Part shown: one piece after another, positions 1 to 11,055 of the stretch
Layout of the letters: each line of letters opens with the position of its first letter
Numbering within the stretch: position 1 is the stretch's first letter
Assembly: GCA_041875495.1 (NCBI GenBank)
Contig: CP112982.1
Coordinates: 1,364,001 to 1,428,000 of the forward strand
Reading direction: 5' to 3'
DNA from: Halomonas sp. CH40
GTDB taxonomy: Bacteria; Pseudomonadota; Gammaproteobacteria; Pseudomonadales; Halomonadaceae
Length of the DNA: 64,000 bases
Position numbers and translations under genes: made by a program
The notes under the pieces: generated by a model
What the model was told of the DNA's origin: nothing
The model's input: the letters and a program-made list of their open reading frames with translations, nothing else
The model's database searches: none

Positions 1-23
1 CTCGGAAACAAACGACATAGCAG

Positions 24-1439
24 CTACTCCGGTCGGCTTATCACATGTAATCGCCAGGCCAATAATAGTGCGGCGGTGCTAAGGCCTGCAATCAAACCGA
101 TCCAATAACCGTGTACCCCGAGTGCGGAAATCTCACCGAAACCTTGGCGGCCCAACCAATGACCACCGCCCAGGCCGACACTCCAATAGGAAACCACGGT
201 AATCAGCATGACGACCCGGGTGTCCTTATAGCCGCGCAGAGCCCCTGCCAGGTTTGCCTGCAAGGAATCCGAGACCTGAAAAAAGACGGCCAGGGTCAAT
301 AGGGAGGCGGCAAGTGCTTGGACGTCTGGGTCCGGTGTATAGAGCGAGATCACCCAACGGCCTGTTAACCAGAGAAGAGAACTATTGATTGCCGCTGTTA
401 GCAGACTGATAGCAATGCCGTTCCAGGCAACCTGGCGAGCGCGTTCAGGGCGTTGTTGTCCAAGGGTATTACCCACCCTGACGGTGAGTGCCATGCTTAG
501 CGACATGGGGAGCATGAACAGTATGGTGGTGAAACTCAGGGCAATCTGGTGGGCTGCCACCGTAATTTCACCCAGGCTGGCAATAAACAGCGCAATCAGG
601 GTGAACAGAGTGACTTCAACAAAAATCGCCACCCCGATAGGAATCCCGACAACCAGCAGTTCGCGTATGCCAATCCATTGGGGCAGAGCAATTTGCTGCC
701 ACAAGGATACCTCACGGTAGGCTCGGCCCTTTTGGGTGTAGAGCATCATGGCTAATGCCATTGTCCACATCGATATGGCCGTGGCGATGCCACAACCCAG
801 CGCACCCAGCGCAGGTAGTTGCTGCAACGATGCGGGAATCCAGGTGCCGAACAGCTCGACCAGGCCGTCCCCACCGTAAATCAACAGATAGTTAGCGGGT
901 ATATTGACGCCCAGCCCTACCAGGCTGATCCACAGGGCAGGACGGGTATGATTCATGCCATCAGAAAAGGCGCGCAGTGCCTGAAACAACGCAATACCGG
1001 GCATACCGAAGGCAACCGCCGACAGATAGGCGGCTGAACTGCGGGCAACATGCTCAGGCACTGCCATTAGCTGAAAAACCGGTGTCACCAGAAACCATAG
1101 CAAGCCTGCTGAAATAGCCCCGAGCAGAAGGGCTATCCATAATGCCTGGTGTACGGCAGGCCGGATGCCTGCATGGCGTTTGCCGCCCAGCATATGGGCG
1201 ACAATCGGCGTTAAGCCCATCAGGGTGCCGGTCATGAACAGCATCAATGGCATCCACAGGCTTGAACCAACGGAGACAGCTGCCAATGCCGTCGGGCTTT
1301 GGCGTCCGGTCATCATGACGTCGACCACGCTCATGCCGGCCTGAGCCAGTTGGGCACCGCAAATCGGCAGTGCCAGGCGCACCAGTAACCGGGTCTCCGG
1401 CCAATAAAGGGTTTTGAGTTGCTTGCTCAGGCTTTCCAA
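24..1439 (-). CDS. norM: MATE family multidrug efflux transporter (NorM-like)
   Basis: A 471-residue, very hydrophobic protein with about twelve membrane segments, the usual size for MATE/NorM exporters. The N-terminal half carries the typical run LALPICGAQLAQAGMSVVDVMMTG, where the first helix of MATE proteins is followed by the conserved VDxxMxG pattern. The family exports cationic drugs and dyes across the inner membrane in exchange for Na+ or H+; the substrate here is unknown. The start is a TTG at 1437-1439, supported by an AGGAAG ribosome binding site seven bases upstream. The gene is divergent from epmC. The family is clear; the exact subgroup (NorM, YdhE or DinF-like) is less so. Confidence 0.9.
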   Translation of the reverse strand: MESLSKQLKTLYWPETRLLVRLALPICGAQLAQAGMSVVDVMMTGRQSPTALAAVSVGSSLWMPLMLFMTGTLMGLTPIVAHMLGGKRHAGIRPAVHQALWIALLLGAISAGLLWFLVTPVFQLMAVPEHVARSSAAYLSAVAFGMPGIALFQALRAFSDGMNHTRPALWISLVGLGVNIPANYLLIYGGDGLVELFGTWIPASLQQLPALGALGCGIATAISMWTMALAMMLYTQKGRAYREVSLWQQIALPQWIGIRELLVVGIPIGVAIFVEVTLFTLIALFIASLGEITVAAHQIALSFTTILFMLPMSLSMALTVRVGNTLGQQRPERARQVAWNGIAISLLTAAINSSLLWLTGRWVISLYTPDPDVQALAASLLTLAVFFQVSDSLQANLAGALRGYKDTRVVMLITVVSYWSVGLGGGHWLGRQGFGEISALGVHGYWIGLIAGLSTAALLLAWRLHVISRPE

Positions 1440-1597
1440 GGTGGACTTCCTAGATAGTGGATATTCCTGTTTAAAAAAACGATTCTAGCAGCTATTGCTG
1501 TTCGTTGATCACACCACATGACGTCATAGGGTGTCGGTCTTTATAATCATCATCATGTGCCATTTTTTCGTGATCAATATTCAACCGGATAGAATTT

Positions 1598-2182
1598 ATG
1601 CATGACGAGACCCGCTGGACGCTTGCCGATATTATCGCTCTGTTTGATGGTGTATTTGCCAAGCGTTACCGCACCCGGCTGACGCGTGGTGGCGATGAAC
1701 CTTTGTATCAGCCAGCCAGCGGCGATGCTGACTACCATCAGGTGATTTTTGCCCATGGGTTCTATGCCAGCGCATTGCATGAAATCAGCCACTGGTGCAT
1801 CGCTGGCGAGCAGCGAAGACAGCTTGAGGATTACGGCTACTGGTACCTGCCCGACGGTCGTGATGCCCAACAGCAAGGTGCCTTTGAAGCCGCAGAGATT
1901 GCTCCACAGGCACTTGAATCACTGTTCTGTGAGGCCAGCCAGCGCCCCTTTCATGTCAGCGTGGATAATCTGGGGGGCGAGGCAGAAGTAGACCGGGAAA
2001 GTTTTGCTAACAAGGTGTTATCGCGGGCGCAGCGCTATCGGGCTGAAGGGTTGCCACGCCGCGCGGCTGCTTTCCAGATGGCCTTGCAGCGTTATTATCA
2101 ACAGGCAGCTTCACTGGATCAGGCGTGCAGGGCCGGGCTGGCGGTGCTGGATCACTCGGCGTCATCACCTTCAAGTCGTTGA
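1598..2182 (+). CDS. epmC: Elongation factor P hydroxylase EpmC (YfcM)
   Basis: 194 residues, the expected size for EpmC, which hydroxylates the beta-lysylated lysine of translation factor EF-P. The conserved HEISHW motif at about residues 62-67 supplies metal-ligand-type histidines, and DYGYWYLPDGR follows at about residues 79-89, both typical of the YfcM family. The EpmA and EpmB partners are not in this window. Its 3' end overlaps the end of the convergent gene at 2152-2637 by 31 bp. Assignment is by motif and length. Confidence 0.88.
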   Translation: MHDETRWTLADIIALFDGVFAKRYRTRLTRGGDEPLYQPASGDADYHQVIFAHGFYASALHEISHWCIAGEQRRQLEDYGYWYLPDGRDAQQQGAFEAAEIAPQALESLFCEASQRPFHVSVDNLGGEAEVDRESFANKVLSRAQRYRAEGLPRRAAAFQMALQRYYQQAASLDQACRAGLAVLDHSASSPSSR

Positions 2183-2637
2183 TGTAACGCCAGCATGGCG
2201 CTTACCTCATCTTCAGGGCGCATTGGCTCCAGGCCCAGTTGATCAAACACCTCGCGGCGTTGACGCTGCCATTCTGCGTCGTTCAAGCCTGGGTACAGGC
2301 TTTCCGCAGGGGCAAGCTCAACGAAGGGGTCAATGCCGTAGGTGTCAAACAGGCGCGCCAAGGCGAGCTCATCTTCGCCGCTGCCACTGGTGTAGAGAGT
2401 CTCATTGAAATAATCGGTTTCCAGCTCACGAATGACATCCAGCGGGCTGACGCCAAAGCTCTCCAGTTCCTCTGCGCTATATTCGTTGGTGACATGGTCG
2501 GATTCTGCAATCCAGCTGTCATCTGGCTGAATCAGGGTGTGCTTGATGCGCCCATCCGCCAAAGACCAGGCAACCGAAAGTGGCAAGCCTTCCTCGTCGC
2601 CTGTTTCAATGGCAATAAAGCCGGGTAATTCACTCAT
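2152..2637 (-). CDS. Degenerate DnaQ/RNase H-fold exonuclease-like protein
   Basis: 161 acidic residues. The N-terminus (FIAIETGDEEGLPLSVAW, then DGRIKHTLIQP) follows the layout of DnaQ-like DEDD exonucleases (IDxE...PIEVGW...DGR...LI.P), and YSAEELESFGVSPLDVIREL matches the later HGI.REEL...G.PP.EV segment. The catalytic acids look mostly lost: motif I keeps only Glu (AIE for DxE), motif II reads TSGSGEDE, and the terminal HxAxxD motif reads RPEDEV. It may therefore be a non-catalytic binding protein. A clear AAAAGGAA ribosome binding site precedes the ATG. It lies directly downstream of tatD on the same strand, 18 bp away. Fold assignment is inference from motif spacing. Confidence 0.55.
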   Translation of the reverse strand: MSELPGFIAIETGDEEGLPLSVAWSLADGRIKHTLIQPDDSWIAESDHVTNEYSAEELESFGVSPLDVIRELETDYFNETLYTSGSGEDELALARLFDTYGIDPFVELAPAESLYPGLNDAEWQRQRREVFDQLGLEPMRPEDEVSAMLALHQRLEGDDAE

Positions 2638-2655
2638 TAGGGTTCCTTTTAGGTG

Positions 2656-3534
2656 TTACAGGTGCTTTGCAGCGGCTGACTCATTGACCAGCGATGGTAA
2701 CCGGAAAAAGCGCTGCGCCGTCGCGCTGCTGGCGGCTGCCAGCCGAGCTTCACTGACGCCGTGCCAATGGGCAATTTCACGCACAATCCACGGCAGCAGT
2801 GCAGGTTCATGGCGCCGCCCCTTCAACTTGGCCGGTAAATTGCGCGGTAAAAGATACGGGCAGTCGGTTTCTACCATAAGCCGATCAAGAGGGATATCCT
2901 TGACCAGTGGCTGCAGGTGGTGACCGCGTCGCTCGTCGCAAATCCAGCCGGTGAGCCCTATGTGCAAGTCTAGGTCCAGATAGCCGTAAAGGGTATCTTT
3001 GTCGGCGGTAAAGCAATGAATAACAGCGTCGCTGATATCTCCGCGCCAGTGCTGCAGCATATCGCGCATGCGCGGCCCCGCATCACGCTCATGCAGAAAA
3101 AGGGGCAAGCCGCTGCTGGCGGCCAGCGCAAGCTGTGCTTCAAAGGCGCGTTCCTGCTCCTGCGGAGTTGAAAAGTTGCGGTTGAAATCCAGCCCGCATT
3201 CGCCCACCGCCACAACGCCCGGATGCTGATGCAGTTCAGCCAGTTGCTGGCCGAGCGTGTCTGTCCACTGGCTGGCATCGTGAGGGTGAATGCCCGCCGT
3301 GGCAAAGACACCGCTGTACTGCTCGCTGAGGCTGGCTGCCTGACGAGCATGAAGTAGATCGGTGCCGGTCAGGATCAGGGTGGTGACGTTGGCAGCATGG
3401 GCGCGTTCAATGACCTCTGGGAGATCACGCTGAAAACTGTCGTGAGTCAGGTTGGCACCAATGTCCACCAGCGGGGCAGGTGATTGAAAGCGCAAGGCTT
3501 CGGGTAGTGTCGAATTGTCACGCAGAGTGGTCAC
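2656..3534 (-). CDS. tatD: TatD family metal-dependent 3'-5' DNA/RNA exonuclease
   Basis: 292 residues from the chosen start. The protein matches TatD itself along its length: LVDIGANLTHDSF near the start, AGIHPHD, VAVGECGLDFNRNFS, HCFT, GLTGWICDERRG, and VETDCPYLLPRNL with the C-terminal metal-binding aspartate. TatD is a cytoplasmic TIM-barrel nuclease with a two-metal site, linked to DNA repair and RNA quality control. The frame is open further upstream to a GTG at 3561, but an AAGGAG ribosome binding site lies inside that extension, six bases before the GTG at 3534, so 3534 is taken as the start. Divergent from uup. Confidence 0.9.
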   Translation of the reverse strand: MTTLRDNSTLPEALRFQSPAPLVDIGANLTHDSFQRDLPEVIERAHAANVTTLILTGTDLLHARQAASLSEQYSGVFATAGIHPHDASQWTDTLGQQLAELHQHPGVVAVGECGLDFNRNFSTPQEQERAFEAQLALAASSGLPLFLHERDAGPRMRDMLQHWRGDISDAVIHCFTADKDTLYGYLDLDLHIGLTGWICDERRGHHLQPLVKDIPLDRLMVETDCPYLLPRNLPAKLKGRRHEPALLPWIVREIAHWHGVSEARLAAASSATAQRFFRLPSLVNESAAAKHL

Positions 3535-3693
3535 ACAAGGCTCCTTCAGGAATTTAGCCACAGCGAATTTGCAGCGCTCAGTCTACCTTGCCAAGAAAGC
3601 TTCCACGAGACGTCTGCAAGGTAAACATTATCAAGGCAGCATGCGTTACACTATGGCCTTTATTATGCGTTTCATGATGATGGAGAACACTGA

Positions 3694-5616
3694 GTGACCT
3701 TGTTACGACTTGAACAGCTGCAACTCGCTTACGGCACCCAAGTATTGCTTGACCGCGCTGACCTGACGGTCGAAAAAGGCGAGCGGCTGGCGCTGGTCGG
3801 GCGCAACGGCACCGGTAAATCAACGCTTTTAAAGCTGGTGGCTGGCGATATCAAACCCGATGATGGCACCATCTGGCGTGCGCCTGGGCTGAAAATTGGT
3901 GTTCTGTCTCAGGAGTTGCCGGAGTCTTCCGGTATGACCATCTTCGATATGGTTGCCCAGGGGCTGCCTGAAGCCGGTGACTTGCTTTCCGAGTATCACC
4001 ATCTGATCAACGATCCTGACCCTGACATGAACCGCATGGCGGTGTTGCAAACCCGGATCGAGGCGATTGATGGCTGGTCATTCCATCAGCGTATTGATGT
4101 GGTGCTTACTCGCCTGGGGTTGCCACCTGAAGCTGAAATGAGTGCGCTTTCCGGCGGCTGGCGGCGGCGCGTAGCCCTGGCGCGGGCCCTGGTGGCCGAG
4201 CCTGATCTGCTGTTGCTGGACGAGCCGACCAACCACCTGGATCTTGACACCATCGCCTGGCTGGAAGAGCAGTTGCTGGCGTTTAATGGCGCTGTGCTAC
4301 TGATTACCCACGACCGTGCCTTCCTGTCCAAACTGGCCACCCATATTCTCGAACTGGATCGTGGCAAGCTGGGCCGCTACCCCGGGAAATACGCTGAATA
4401 CCAGGAACGCAAGCAGCACGAACTGGAAGTCGAAGCGCGTGAGAATGCGCTTTTTGACAAAAAGCTGGCCCAGGAGGAAGCCTGGATTCGTCAAGGCGTC
4501 AAGGCACGTCGTACCCGTAATGAAGGCCGTGTACGCGAGCTTGAGCAGATGCGCATGGAGCGCAGCCAGCGTCGCGAACGTCAGGGCACGGCCAATCTGT
4601 CGGTGGATAGCGGCGAGCGTACCGGTAAGCGGGTCGTCAAGCTGAAAGGCGTGACCCAACGCTTTGGTGATGAGGTCATCCTGCGCGATGTCAATCTGGA
4701 AGTCATGCGCGGCGACCGGATTGGTTTTCTGGGCCGTAACGGCGCCGGTAAGACAACCTTGCTTAAAATTCTGCTGGGAGAGTTGGCTCCCACAGAAGGC
4801 AGCGTACAGCTGGGTACTAACCTGCAGGTAGCCTATTTCGACCAGCTGCGTGCCGGGCTTGAGTTGAACAAAACCGTCTATGATAACGTGGCCCAAGGCA
4901 GCGACCGTGTCAGCGTAGGGGGCAAGGATCGCCATGTCATGAGCTATCTGCAGGACTTCCTGTTTACGCCTGATCGGGTGCGTCAGCCGGTCAAGGCGCT
5001 GTCTGGCGGTGAATCCAATCGTCTTCTGCTGGCCAAACTGTTTACCCAGCCTGCCAATGTTCTGGTTCTTGATGAGCCGACCAACGATCTGGATATGGAA
5101 ACCCTGGAGCTGCTTGAAGAGCTGCTACTGGATTTCGACGGAACCCTGTTGCTGGTCTCTCACGACCGTACCTTTATGGATAACGTTGTCACCAGTATGT
5201 TGGCGTTTGAAGGTCAAGGCTGCGTGCGTGAGTATGTGGGCGGCTATACCGACTGGATTCGTCAGGGTGGCAAGTTGCCCCCGGCGCCGTGGGACGGTGC
5301 GGCTCGTCAACACACCGAGCCAACCAGCGAGGTGGCCGAGAAAGCTCAGGATAAACCGGCGGCCGAGCCTGCGCGTAAAACCGTCAAACTTTCCTACAAG
5401 TTGCAGCGTGAACTGGATGGGTTGCCGGCCGATATCGAGCGCCTTGAAGGCGAAATAGAAACCTTGGAGCAGGAGGTGGGTGATCCAGCGTTTTACCAGC
5501 AGGACGCCAGTGTCGTCACGGCCAGGCTGCAGGCGCTGGAAAACGTCCAGCAATCATTGGAAGCCGCCATGGAGCGTTGGATGGAGCTTGAAGCGATGGC
5601 TAACGGTGAGCAGTAA
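3694..5616 (+). CDS. uup: ABC-F ATPase Uup
   Basis: 640 residues, full Uup length. It has two ABC ATPase domains in tandem: Walker A GRNGTGKST at about 36-44 and GRNGAGKTT at about 348-356, signatures LSGGWRRR and LSGGESNR, and Walker B LLLLDEPTN and VLVLDEPTN. An arginine-rich linker joins the domains, and a C-terminal coiled coil (about residues 560-640) distinguishes Uup from EttA and YheS. ABC-F proteins act on ribosomes or on branched DNA; Uup is linked to precise transposon excision and ribosome biogenesis. There are no membrane segments. The start is GTG with a GGAG site upstream. A terminator hairpin follows at 5665-5690. Confidence 0.92.
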   Translation: MTLLRLEQLQLAYGTQVLLDRADLTVEKGERLALVGRNGTGKSTLLKLVAGDIKPDDGTIWRAPGLKIGVLSQELPESSGMTIFDMVAQGLPEAGDLLSEYHHLINDPDPDMNRMAVLQTRIEAIDGWSFHQRIDVVLTRLGLPPEAEMSALSGGWRRRVALARALVAEPDLLLLDEPTNHLDLDTIAWLEEQLLAFNGAVLLITHDRAFLSKLATHILELDRGKLGRYPGKYAEYQERKQHELEVEARENALFDKKLAQEEAWIRQGVKARRTRNEGRVRELEQMRMERSQRRERQGTANLSVDSGERTGKRVVKLKGVTQRFGDEVILRDVNLEVMRGDRIGFLGRNGAGKTTLLKILLGELAPTEGSVQLGTNLQVAYFDQLRAGLELNKTVYDNVAQGSDRVSVGGKDRHVMSYLQDFLFTPDRVRQPVKALSGGESNRLLLAKLFTQPANVLVLDEPTNDLDMETLELLEELLLDFDGTLLLVSHDRTFMDNVVTSMLAFEGQGCVREYVGGYTDWIRQGGKLPPAPWDGAARQHTEPTSEVAEKAQDKPAAEPARKTVKLSYKLQRELDGLPADIERLEGEIETLEQEVGDPAFYQQDASVVTARLQALENVQQSLEAAMERWMELEAMANGEQ

Positions 5617-5664
5617 TTAGCGGCTTGGCAAGGCAGTTCTGTCAGTAGCGACCCAGTAAGAACA

Positions 5665-5690
5665 ACAAGGCACCCGAACGGGTGCCTTGT
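5665..5690. terminator. Bidirectional terminator hairpin between uup and uspA
   Basis: Perfect 11-bp stem (ACAAGGCACCC and its complement) around a GAAC loop, placed between two convergent genes. It lacks a strong T run on the plus strand, so it may work as a shared hairpin or barrier rather than a classical intrinsic terminator. Confidence 0.7.
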
Positions 5691-5724
5691 CAGATTCACT
5701 AAGAGCTTGTGTTGAACGATACGG

Positions 5725-6177
5725 TTACTCGGCGCTTTCTTCGCCTTTCTTACCAACGCGCACAGCAAGTACATCGCACTGAGCGCCGTGCAGTACACCA
5801 GTTGATGTAGAACCCAGCAACAATGCGAAACCATGACGGCCATGGGAGCCAACGACAATCAGGTCCACGTCGTGTTCCTGGGCAAAACGATGGATTTCAG
5901 TATCCGGCATGCCCACCAGCACGTGCTGGTCTTCGCTGGGAATATGCGTTTCGGCAATTTCTGCCAGGCGCTTTTTGGCGTGATCATCCAATTGATCCTG
6001 AATGCTGGTGAGATCCATGGGAATATCGCCGCCATAGGCAAAACCGAGGGGCTCCAGGGTATGCATGATGGAGATCTTGGCGTCATTGTTACGTTCGGCA
6101 ATCGCCACGGCGCGTTCAAGGACTTTATGGGAATCTTTGGTCAAATCCACCGCGACCAGAATATGATGGTAGCTCAT
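5725..6177 (-). CDS. Universal stress protein, UspA family
   Basis: 150 residues, a single Usp domain. It begins HHILVAVDLTKDS and ends with the nucleotide-binding pattern DLIVVGSHGRHGFALLLGSTS (G-2x-G-9x-G-S/T), so it probably binds ATP. Usp proteins accumulate in stationary phase and under stress, and act in the cytoplasm without a known single reaction. A strong GAGGAG ribosome binding site lies five bases before the ATG. It is transcribed convergently to uup and divergently from the next gene. It could equally be called a UspA paralogue; the family contains many. Confidence 0.9.
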   Translation of the reverse strand: MSYHHILVAVDLTKDSHKVLERAVAIAERNNDAKISIMHTLEPLGFAYGGDIPMDLTSIQDQLDDHAKKRLAEIAETHIPSEDQHVLVGMPDTEIHRFAQEHDVDLIVVGSHGRHGFALLLGSTSTGVLHGAQCDVLAVRVGKKGEESAE

Positions 6178-6344
6178 GGGTGCTCCTCAAAATAAGACAG
6201 TCAGCTGAGAACAATAAAGTGTGTACTCTTTACTTTAGGCGGGTTTTCGTTAAGTAACAACGACCTGGATCATTATTTTGAAGATCTGCTAGATTTTCGG
6301 GCAGATCGTCCATGTCGTCATCCCTATACCCAGAGAGGCAAGCA

Positions 6345-6899
6345 ATGGAATGGTTTTTTATTATTATCGTGGTGATGCTTGTGGCGGCACCGGTGATGTG
6401 GCTGAAGCCTAGCCCGCGTCAGCAGCGTCAGGCGTTGCTGCGCAACAGTGTGCGCAAGCAGGGCGTTGATGTGAAAATGGCTGTGCCGCCGCTGCATGAT
6501 GTCAAACAGGCAATGCCTGGTTACCAATGGCGTTACCCGCAGCAAGCCCCCGGGCCGGATTTTCTTCTCGTCCGAGACAGCGATGCCAGTGATGCCCTGA
6601 CCCCCTACCATGCAGGCTGGCGCTGGCGGATAGCACCGTTACGCGCCTGGCCGGAACCGGCGGATAGCGTTCTCAAGGCCTTACTGGAGCGTTTGCCCCA
6701 GGATGCCTTGGTGCTGGAGTCCAGCGAATCCTCACTGACCTTATGGTGGTGGGAGTCGCAGAATGCCGAACGCTTTTCCAGCTATATCGAAGATTTTGTC
6801 ACGCTGCGTGATTGCCTGAAAGGCCACGCGGACCGCCCGAAAAAACAGCATAAAGCATCGGCCTTGACTCATGGCAGGGACGACGTCTCTGCCTCCTGA
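6345..6899 (+). CDS. Membrane-anchored protein of unknown function
   Basis: 184 residues starting MEWFFIIIVVMLVAAPVMW, a single N-terminal membrane segment, followed by a basic juxtamembrane stretch (KPSPRQQRQALLRNSVRKQG) and a soluble domain of about 150 residues rich in tryptophan. The topology suggests an inner-membrane anchor with a cytoplasmic body. The ATG at 6345 is preferred over one at 6312 because a GAGAGG site lies six bases before it. Its last 31 bp overlap the 3' end of the convergent slyA. I do not recognise the family beyond its likeness to conserved hypothetical proteins of gammaproteobacteria. Confidence 0.72.
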   Translation: MEWFFIIIVVMLVAAPVMWLKPSPRQQRQALLRNSVRKQGVDVKMAVPPLHDVKQAMPGYQWRYPQQAPGPDFLLVRDSDASDALTPYHAGWRWRIAPLRAWPEPADSVLKALLERLPQDALVLESSESSLTLWWWESQNAERFSSYIEDFVTLRDCLKGHADRPKKQHKASALTHGRDDVSAS

Positions 6900-7330
6900 T
6901 CCTGTGCCTGAATCGCCAGGCCGTTAGCCTCGATATGCGCAAGCCAGTCCTCAAGCTGTTGTATTTGCTGGTCACTTAAGCCAGCAAGCATTTCCTGACG
7001 GGCCTTTGAGGCAATCGCATCAATCTGTTCAAGCAGAGGCAATGCTTCATCGGTCAGATAGATACGTTTGGCCCGCCGATCATTGCCACAGGCCTGGCGT
7101 GTAATCAGCCCCTGGGATTCCAACTGACTCAGCGTGCGTACCAGCGAAGGTGCTTCAACGCCGATATTACGCGCAAGCTCGCATTGGGTTTGCCCATTTC
7201 CCATGCGCCAGAGGTGGTACAAGGTGACCCAGCGGGTCTGAGTGAGGCCTAGCGGCGCCAGACGACGATCAATGATCGAGCGCCATAAATGTGGGAGTCG
7301 GGCAATGCGGAAGCCAATAGTAGACGCCAT
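6869..7330 (-). CDS. slyA: MarR-family transcriptional regulator SlyA
   Basis: 153 residues, one winged-helix MarR domain. It follows SlyA closely: ARLPHLWRSIIDRRLAPLGLTQTRWVTLYHL, then the recognition helix region EAPSLVRTLSQLESQGLI and the wing RQACGNDRRAKRIYLT. SlyA binds DNA as a dimer and often counteracts H-NS or controls efflux and stress genes; small aromatic acids can release it. Divergent from fadB, so it could also act on that promoter; that is inference only. Confidence 0.88.
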   Translation of the reverse strand: MASTIGFRIARLPHLWRSIIDRRLAPLGLTQTRWVTLYHLWRMGNGQTQCELARNIGVEAPSLVRTLSQLESQGLITRQACGNDRRAKRIYLTDEALPLLEQIDAIASKARQEMLAGLSDQQIQQLEDWLAHIEANGLAIQAQDQEAETSSLP

Positions 7331-7541
7331 AAATCAACCTGCAGATGGTGGCTATGTTAAATACCCATGTTCATTACCAAGTGTCGATAGGCAATGAGTT
7401 GAATGCAAGTCCTGGTTGAGAGCGCCATCCACTGGACAGATGTCATTCAAGGCTTGACGTCTGAAATAATCTCGACCAAGCTAAGGCAATCAAACGGTCG
7501 TATGAATTTGTTTCTGTCACCAGTCCAATGGAGTAAGGCGG

Positions 7542-9701
7542 ATGATCTATCAAGGTAATGCCATTTCGGTGGCGCGCAGCGATGACGATATCGCAACCCT
7601 CACTTTTGACCTGCAGGGTGAATCTGTCAACAAGCTTTCCAGCGCGGTGATCAAAGAGCTTGGTGAGGCCGTCCAGGCCCTGAATGCCGAGCATGGCCTG
7701 AATGGCCTGATTATCGCCAGCGGGAAAGAGGCATTTATTGTCGGCGCGGATATTACCGAGTTTCATCAGCTCTTCGATAAAGGCCAGGATTATCTTGTTG
7801 AGATGAACCTCAAGGTGCATGAAATTTTTAATGCCATCGAAGATCTGCCTTTCCCCACTGTCACGGCTATCAATGGGCTAGCGCTGGGCGGTGGCTGTGA
7901 AGTGCTGCTGACCACCGATTTTCGCGTGATGAGCGAAAAAGCCAAGATTGGTCTGCCGGAAACCAAGCTGGGGATTATTCCCGGCTGGGGTGGCTGTGTG
8001 CGCCTGCCACGCATGATAGGCGCAGATAATGCCATTGAATGGATCGCCGGAGGAACGGAAAACCGGGCCGATGCCGCTTTAAAAGTCGGTGCCGTTGATG
8101 CGGTAGTGCCGCAGGACGACCTGCTGGATGCCGCCGCTGATATTCTGCACCGCGCCAATGCCGGTGAGCTGGATATTGAAGCACGTCGTAATGAAAAGAA
8201 ATCAGCGCTGAAACTCAATGCCATTGAACAGATGATGGTGTTTGAAACGGCCAAAGGTTACGTTGCAGGTAAGGCGGGGCCGCATTATCCGGCACCGATT
8301 GAAGCCATCAAGGTGATCCAGAAAGGCGCCGGTGAAGAGCGCGAACGTGCTCAGCAGATTGAAGCCAACACCTTTGCGCGCATGGCCCTGACGGATGTGG
8401 CCTTTAACCTTGTTGGCCTGTTCATGAATGACCAGCTGGTCAAGAAAAAGGGCAGCGGTTACGAAAAGCAGTCTCAACCGGTTAAGCAGACTGCCGTGCT
8501 GGGCGCCGGCATCATGGGGGGCGGTATTGCCTATCAAAGTGCCTCCAAGGGCACCCCCATCCTGATGAAGGATATCAAAGACGATGCCATTGAGCTGGGC
8601 CTTAAGGAGGCGCGCAAGCTGTTTGCCAAACAGGTTGACCGCAAGAAACTCAGCGTTGACCAGATGGCAGCTCGGCTTTCCAATATTCGCCCCACGCTTT
8701 CCTATGGTGATTTTGGCAACGTTGATCTGGTGGTCGAAGCCGTGGTTGAAAACCCCAAGGTGAAAGACGCCGTTCTGACTGAGGTAGAAGACAAGGTCAG
8801 CGACAGCACCATCCTGACCTCCAACACGTCAACGATTTCGATTAACCGTCTGGCGAAAAACCTTAAGCGCCCGGAAAATTTCTGCGGCATGCACTTTTTT
8901 AACCCGGTACATCGTATGCCGCTGGTGGAAGTCATCCGCGGTGAAAAGACCTCGGACGCCGCCGTTGCCGCGACCGTTGCCTATGCCCGTGCCATGGGCA
9001 AGACGCCGATTGTAGTCAACGATTGCCCGGGCTTTCTGGTCAACCGTGTGCTGTTTCCCTACTTTGGCGGTTTCAGCTTCCTGATGGAGCAAGGCGCTGA
9101 TTTCCAGCGAGTCGATAAGGTCATGGAAAAATTCGGCTGGCCGATGGGGCCTGCCTATCTGCTGGATGTGGTCGGGCTGGATACCGCCGTGCATGCCAAT
9201 GAAGTGATGGCCGAGGGTTTCCCGGATCGTATGGCGCGTGAGACGAAAACGGCCATTCAGGTGATGTTTGACAATGACCGCCTGGGGCAGAAAAACGCCA
9301 AGGGTTTTTACACTTATGAAGAAGACAAGAAAGGTAAACCCGTCAAGGTAAGCGATGAGCAGGCGCATTCGCTGGTCAGCAGCGTGGTCAAGGAAACCAA
9401 GGAGTTTTCCGATGACGATATTATCGCCCGCATGATGGTGCCGCTATGCCTTGAAACGGTGCGCTGCCTGGAAGATGGCATTGTTGATTCTGCCGCAGAG
9501 GCAGATATGGCCTTGATCTATGGGATTGGTTTCCCGCCTTTCCGTGGGGGCGCGCTGCGCTATATCGATGCCATGGGTGTCGCTGAGTTTGTCGCCCAGG
9601 CGGATGCGCTGGCCGAGGAGCTGGGCGCACTCTATGCCCCGACCCCGAAACTACGTGAAATGGCGCGTGATCATTCACGTTTTTATCCCGCTAACGCCTG
9701 A
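7542..9701 (+). CDS. fadB: Fatty acid oxidation complex subunit alpha FadB
   Basis: 719 residues, the standard FadB length. The N-terminal enoyl-CoA hydratase/isomerase domain (about 1-190) shows the oxyanion-hole regions [14 protein letters not shown] and [18 protein letters not shown]. The 3-hydroxyacyl-CoA dehydrogenase part begins at the NAD-binding [11 protein letters not shown] (about 325-335) and contains [15 protein letters not shown]. It performs hydration and oxidation of acyl-CoA in beta-oxidation, as an alpha2beta2 complex with FadA. A GGAG site precedes the ATG. fadA follows after 27 bp, so the two are co-transcribed. Confidence 0.96.
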   Translation: MIYQGNAISVARSDDDIATLTFDLQGESVNKLSSAVIKELGEAVQALNAEHGLNGLIIASGKEAFIVGADITEFHQLFDKGQDYLVEMNLKVHEIFNAIEDLPFPTVTAINGLALGGGCEVLLTTDFRVMSEKAKIGLPETKLGIIPGWGGCVRLPRMIGADNAIEWIAGGTENRADAALKVGAVDAVVPQDDLLDAAADILHRANAGELDIEARRNEKKSALKLNAIEQMMVFETAKGYVAGKAGPHYPAPIEAIKVIQKGAGEERERAQQIEANTFARMALTDVAFNLVGLFMNDQLVKKKGSGYEKQSQPVKQTAVLGAGIMGGGIAYQSASKGTPILMKDIKDDAIELGLKEARKLFAKQVDRKKLSVDQMAARLSNIRPTLSYGDFGNVDLVVEAVVENPKVKDAVLTEVEDKVSDSTILTSNTSTISINRLAKNLKRPENFCGMHFFNPVHRMPLVEVIRGEKTSDAAVAATVAYARAMGKTPIVVNDCPGFLVNRVLFPYFGGFSFLMEQGADFQRVDKVMEKFGWPMGPAYLLDVVGLDTAVHANEVMAEGFPDRMARETKTAIQVMFDNDRLGQKNAKGFYTYEEDKKGKPVKVSDEQAHSLVSSVVKETKEFSDDDIIARMMVPLCLETVRCLEDGIVDSAAEADMALIYGIGFPPFRGGALRYIDAMGVAEFVAQADALAEELGALYAPTPKLREMARDHSRFYPANA

Positions 9702-10907
<1,206 letters not shown>

Positions 10908-10964
10908 ACGCGCCAGAGCGCTATGCGGGCGCTTTGAACGTTGCATAAGCCAGCCATGTAAGGC

Positions 10965-10997
10965 GGCGGCATCTTGATAAAAGGTGCCGCCATTTTT
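10965..10997 (+). terminator. Intrinsic terminator of fadBA
   Basis: An 11-bp stem (GGCGGCATCTT pairing with AAGGTGCCGCC, one G-T pair), a 5-base loop, and then ATTTTT. It lies 57 bp after the fadA stop and is well placed to end the fadBA transcript. Confidence 0.8.
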
Positions 10998-11055
10998 GCG
11001 TCAGGAGCAGGCGTTTTTAGCGGCCGTTTTTAACAAATTTTTTAACACCCGCTTT

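Noticed and set aside
7440..7541. A PsrA or FadR operator before fadB
   Set aside because: AAAC and GTTT segments are present but about 14 bases apart, unlike the 2-4 base spacing known for PsrA; no convincing FadR site either.
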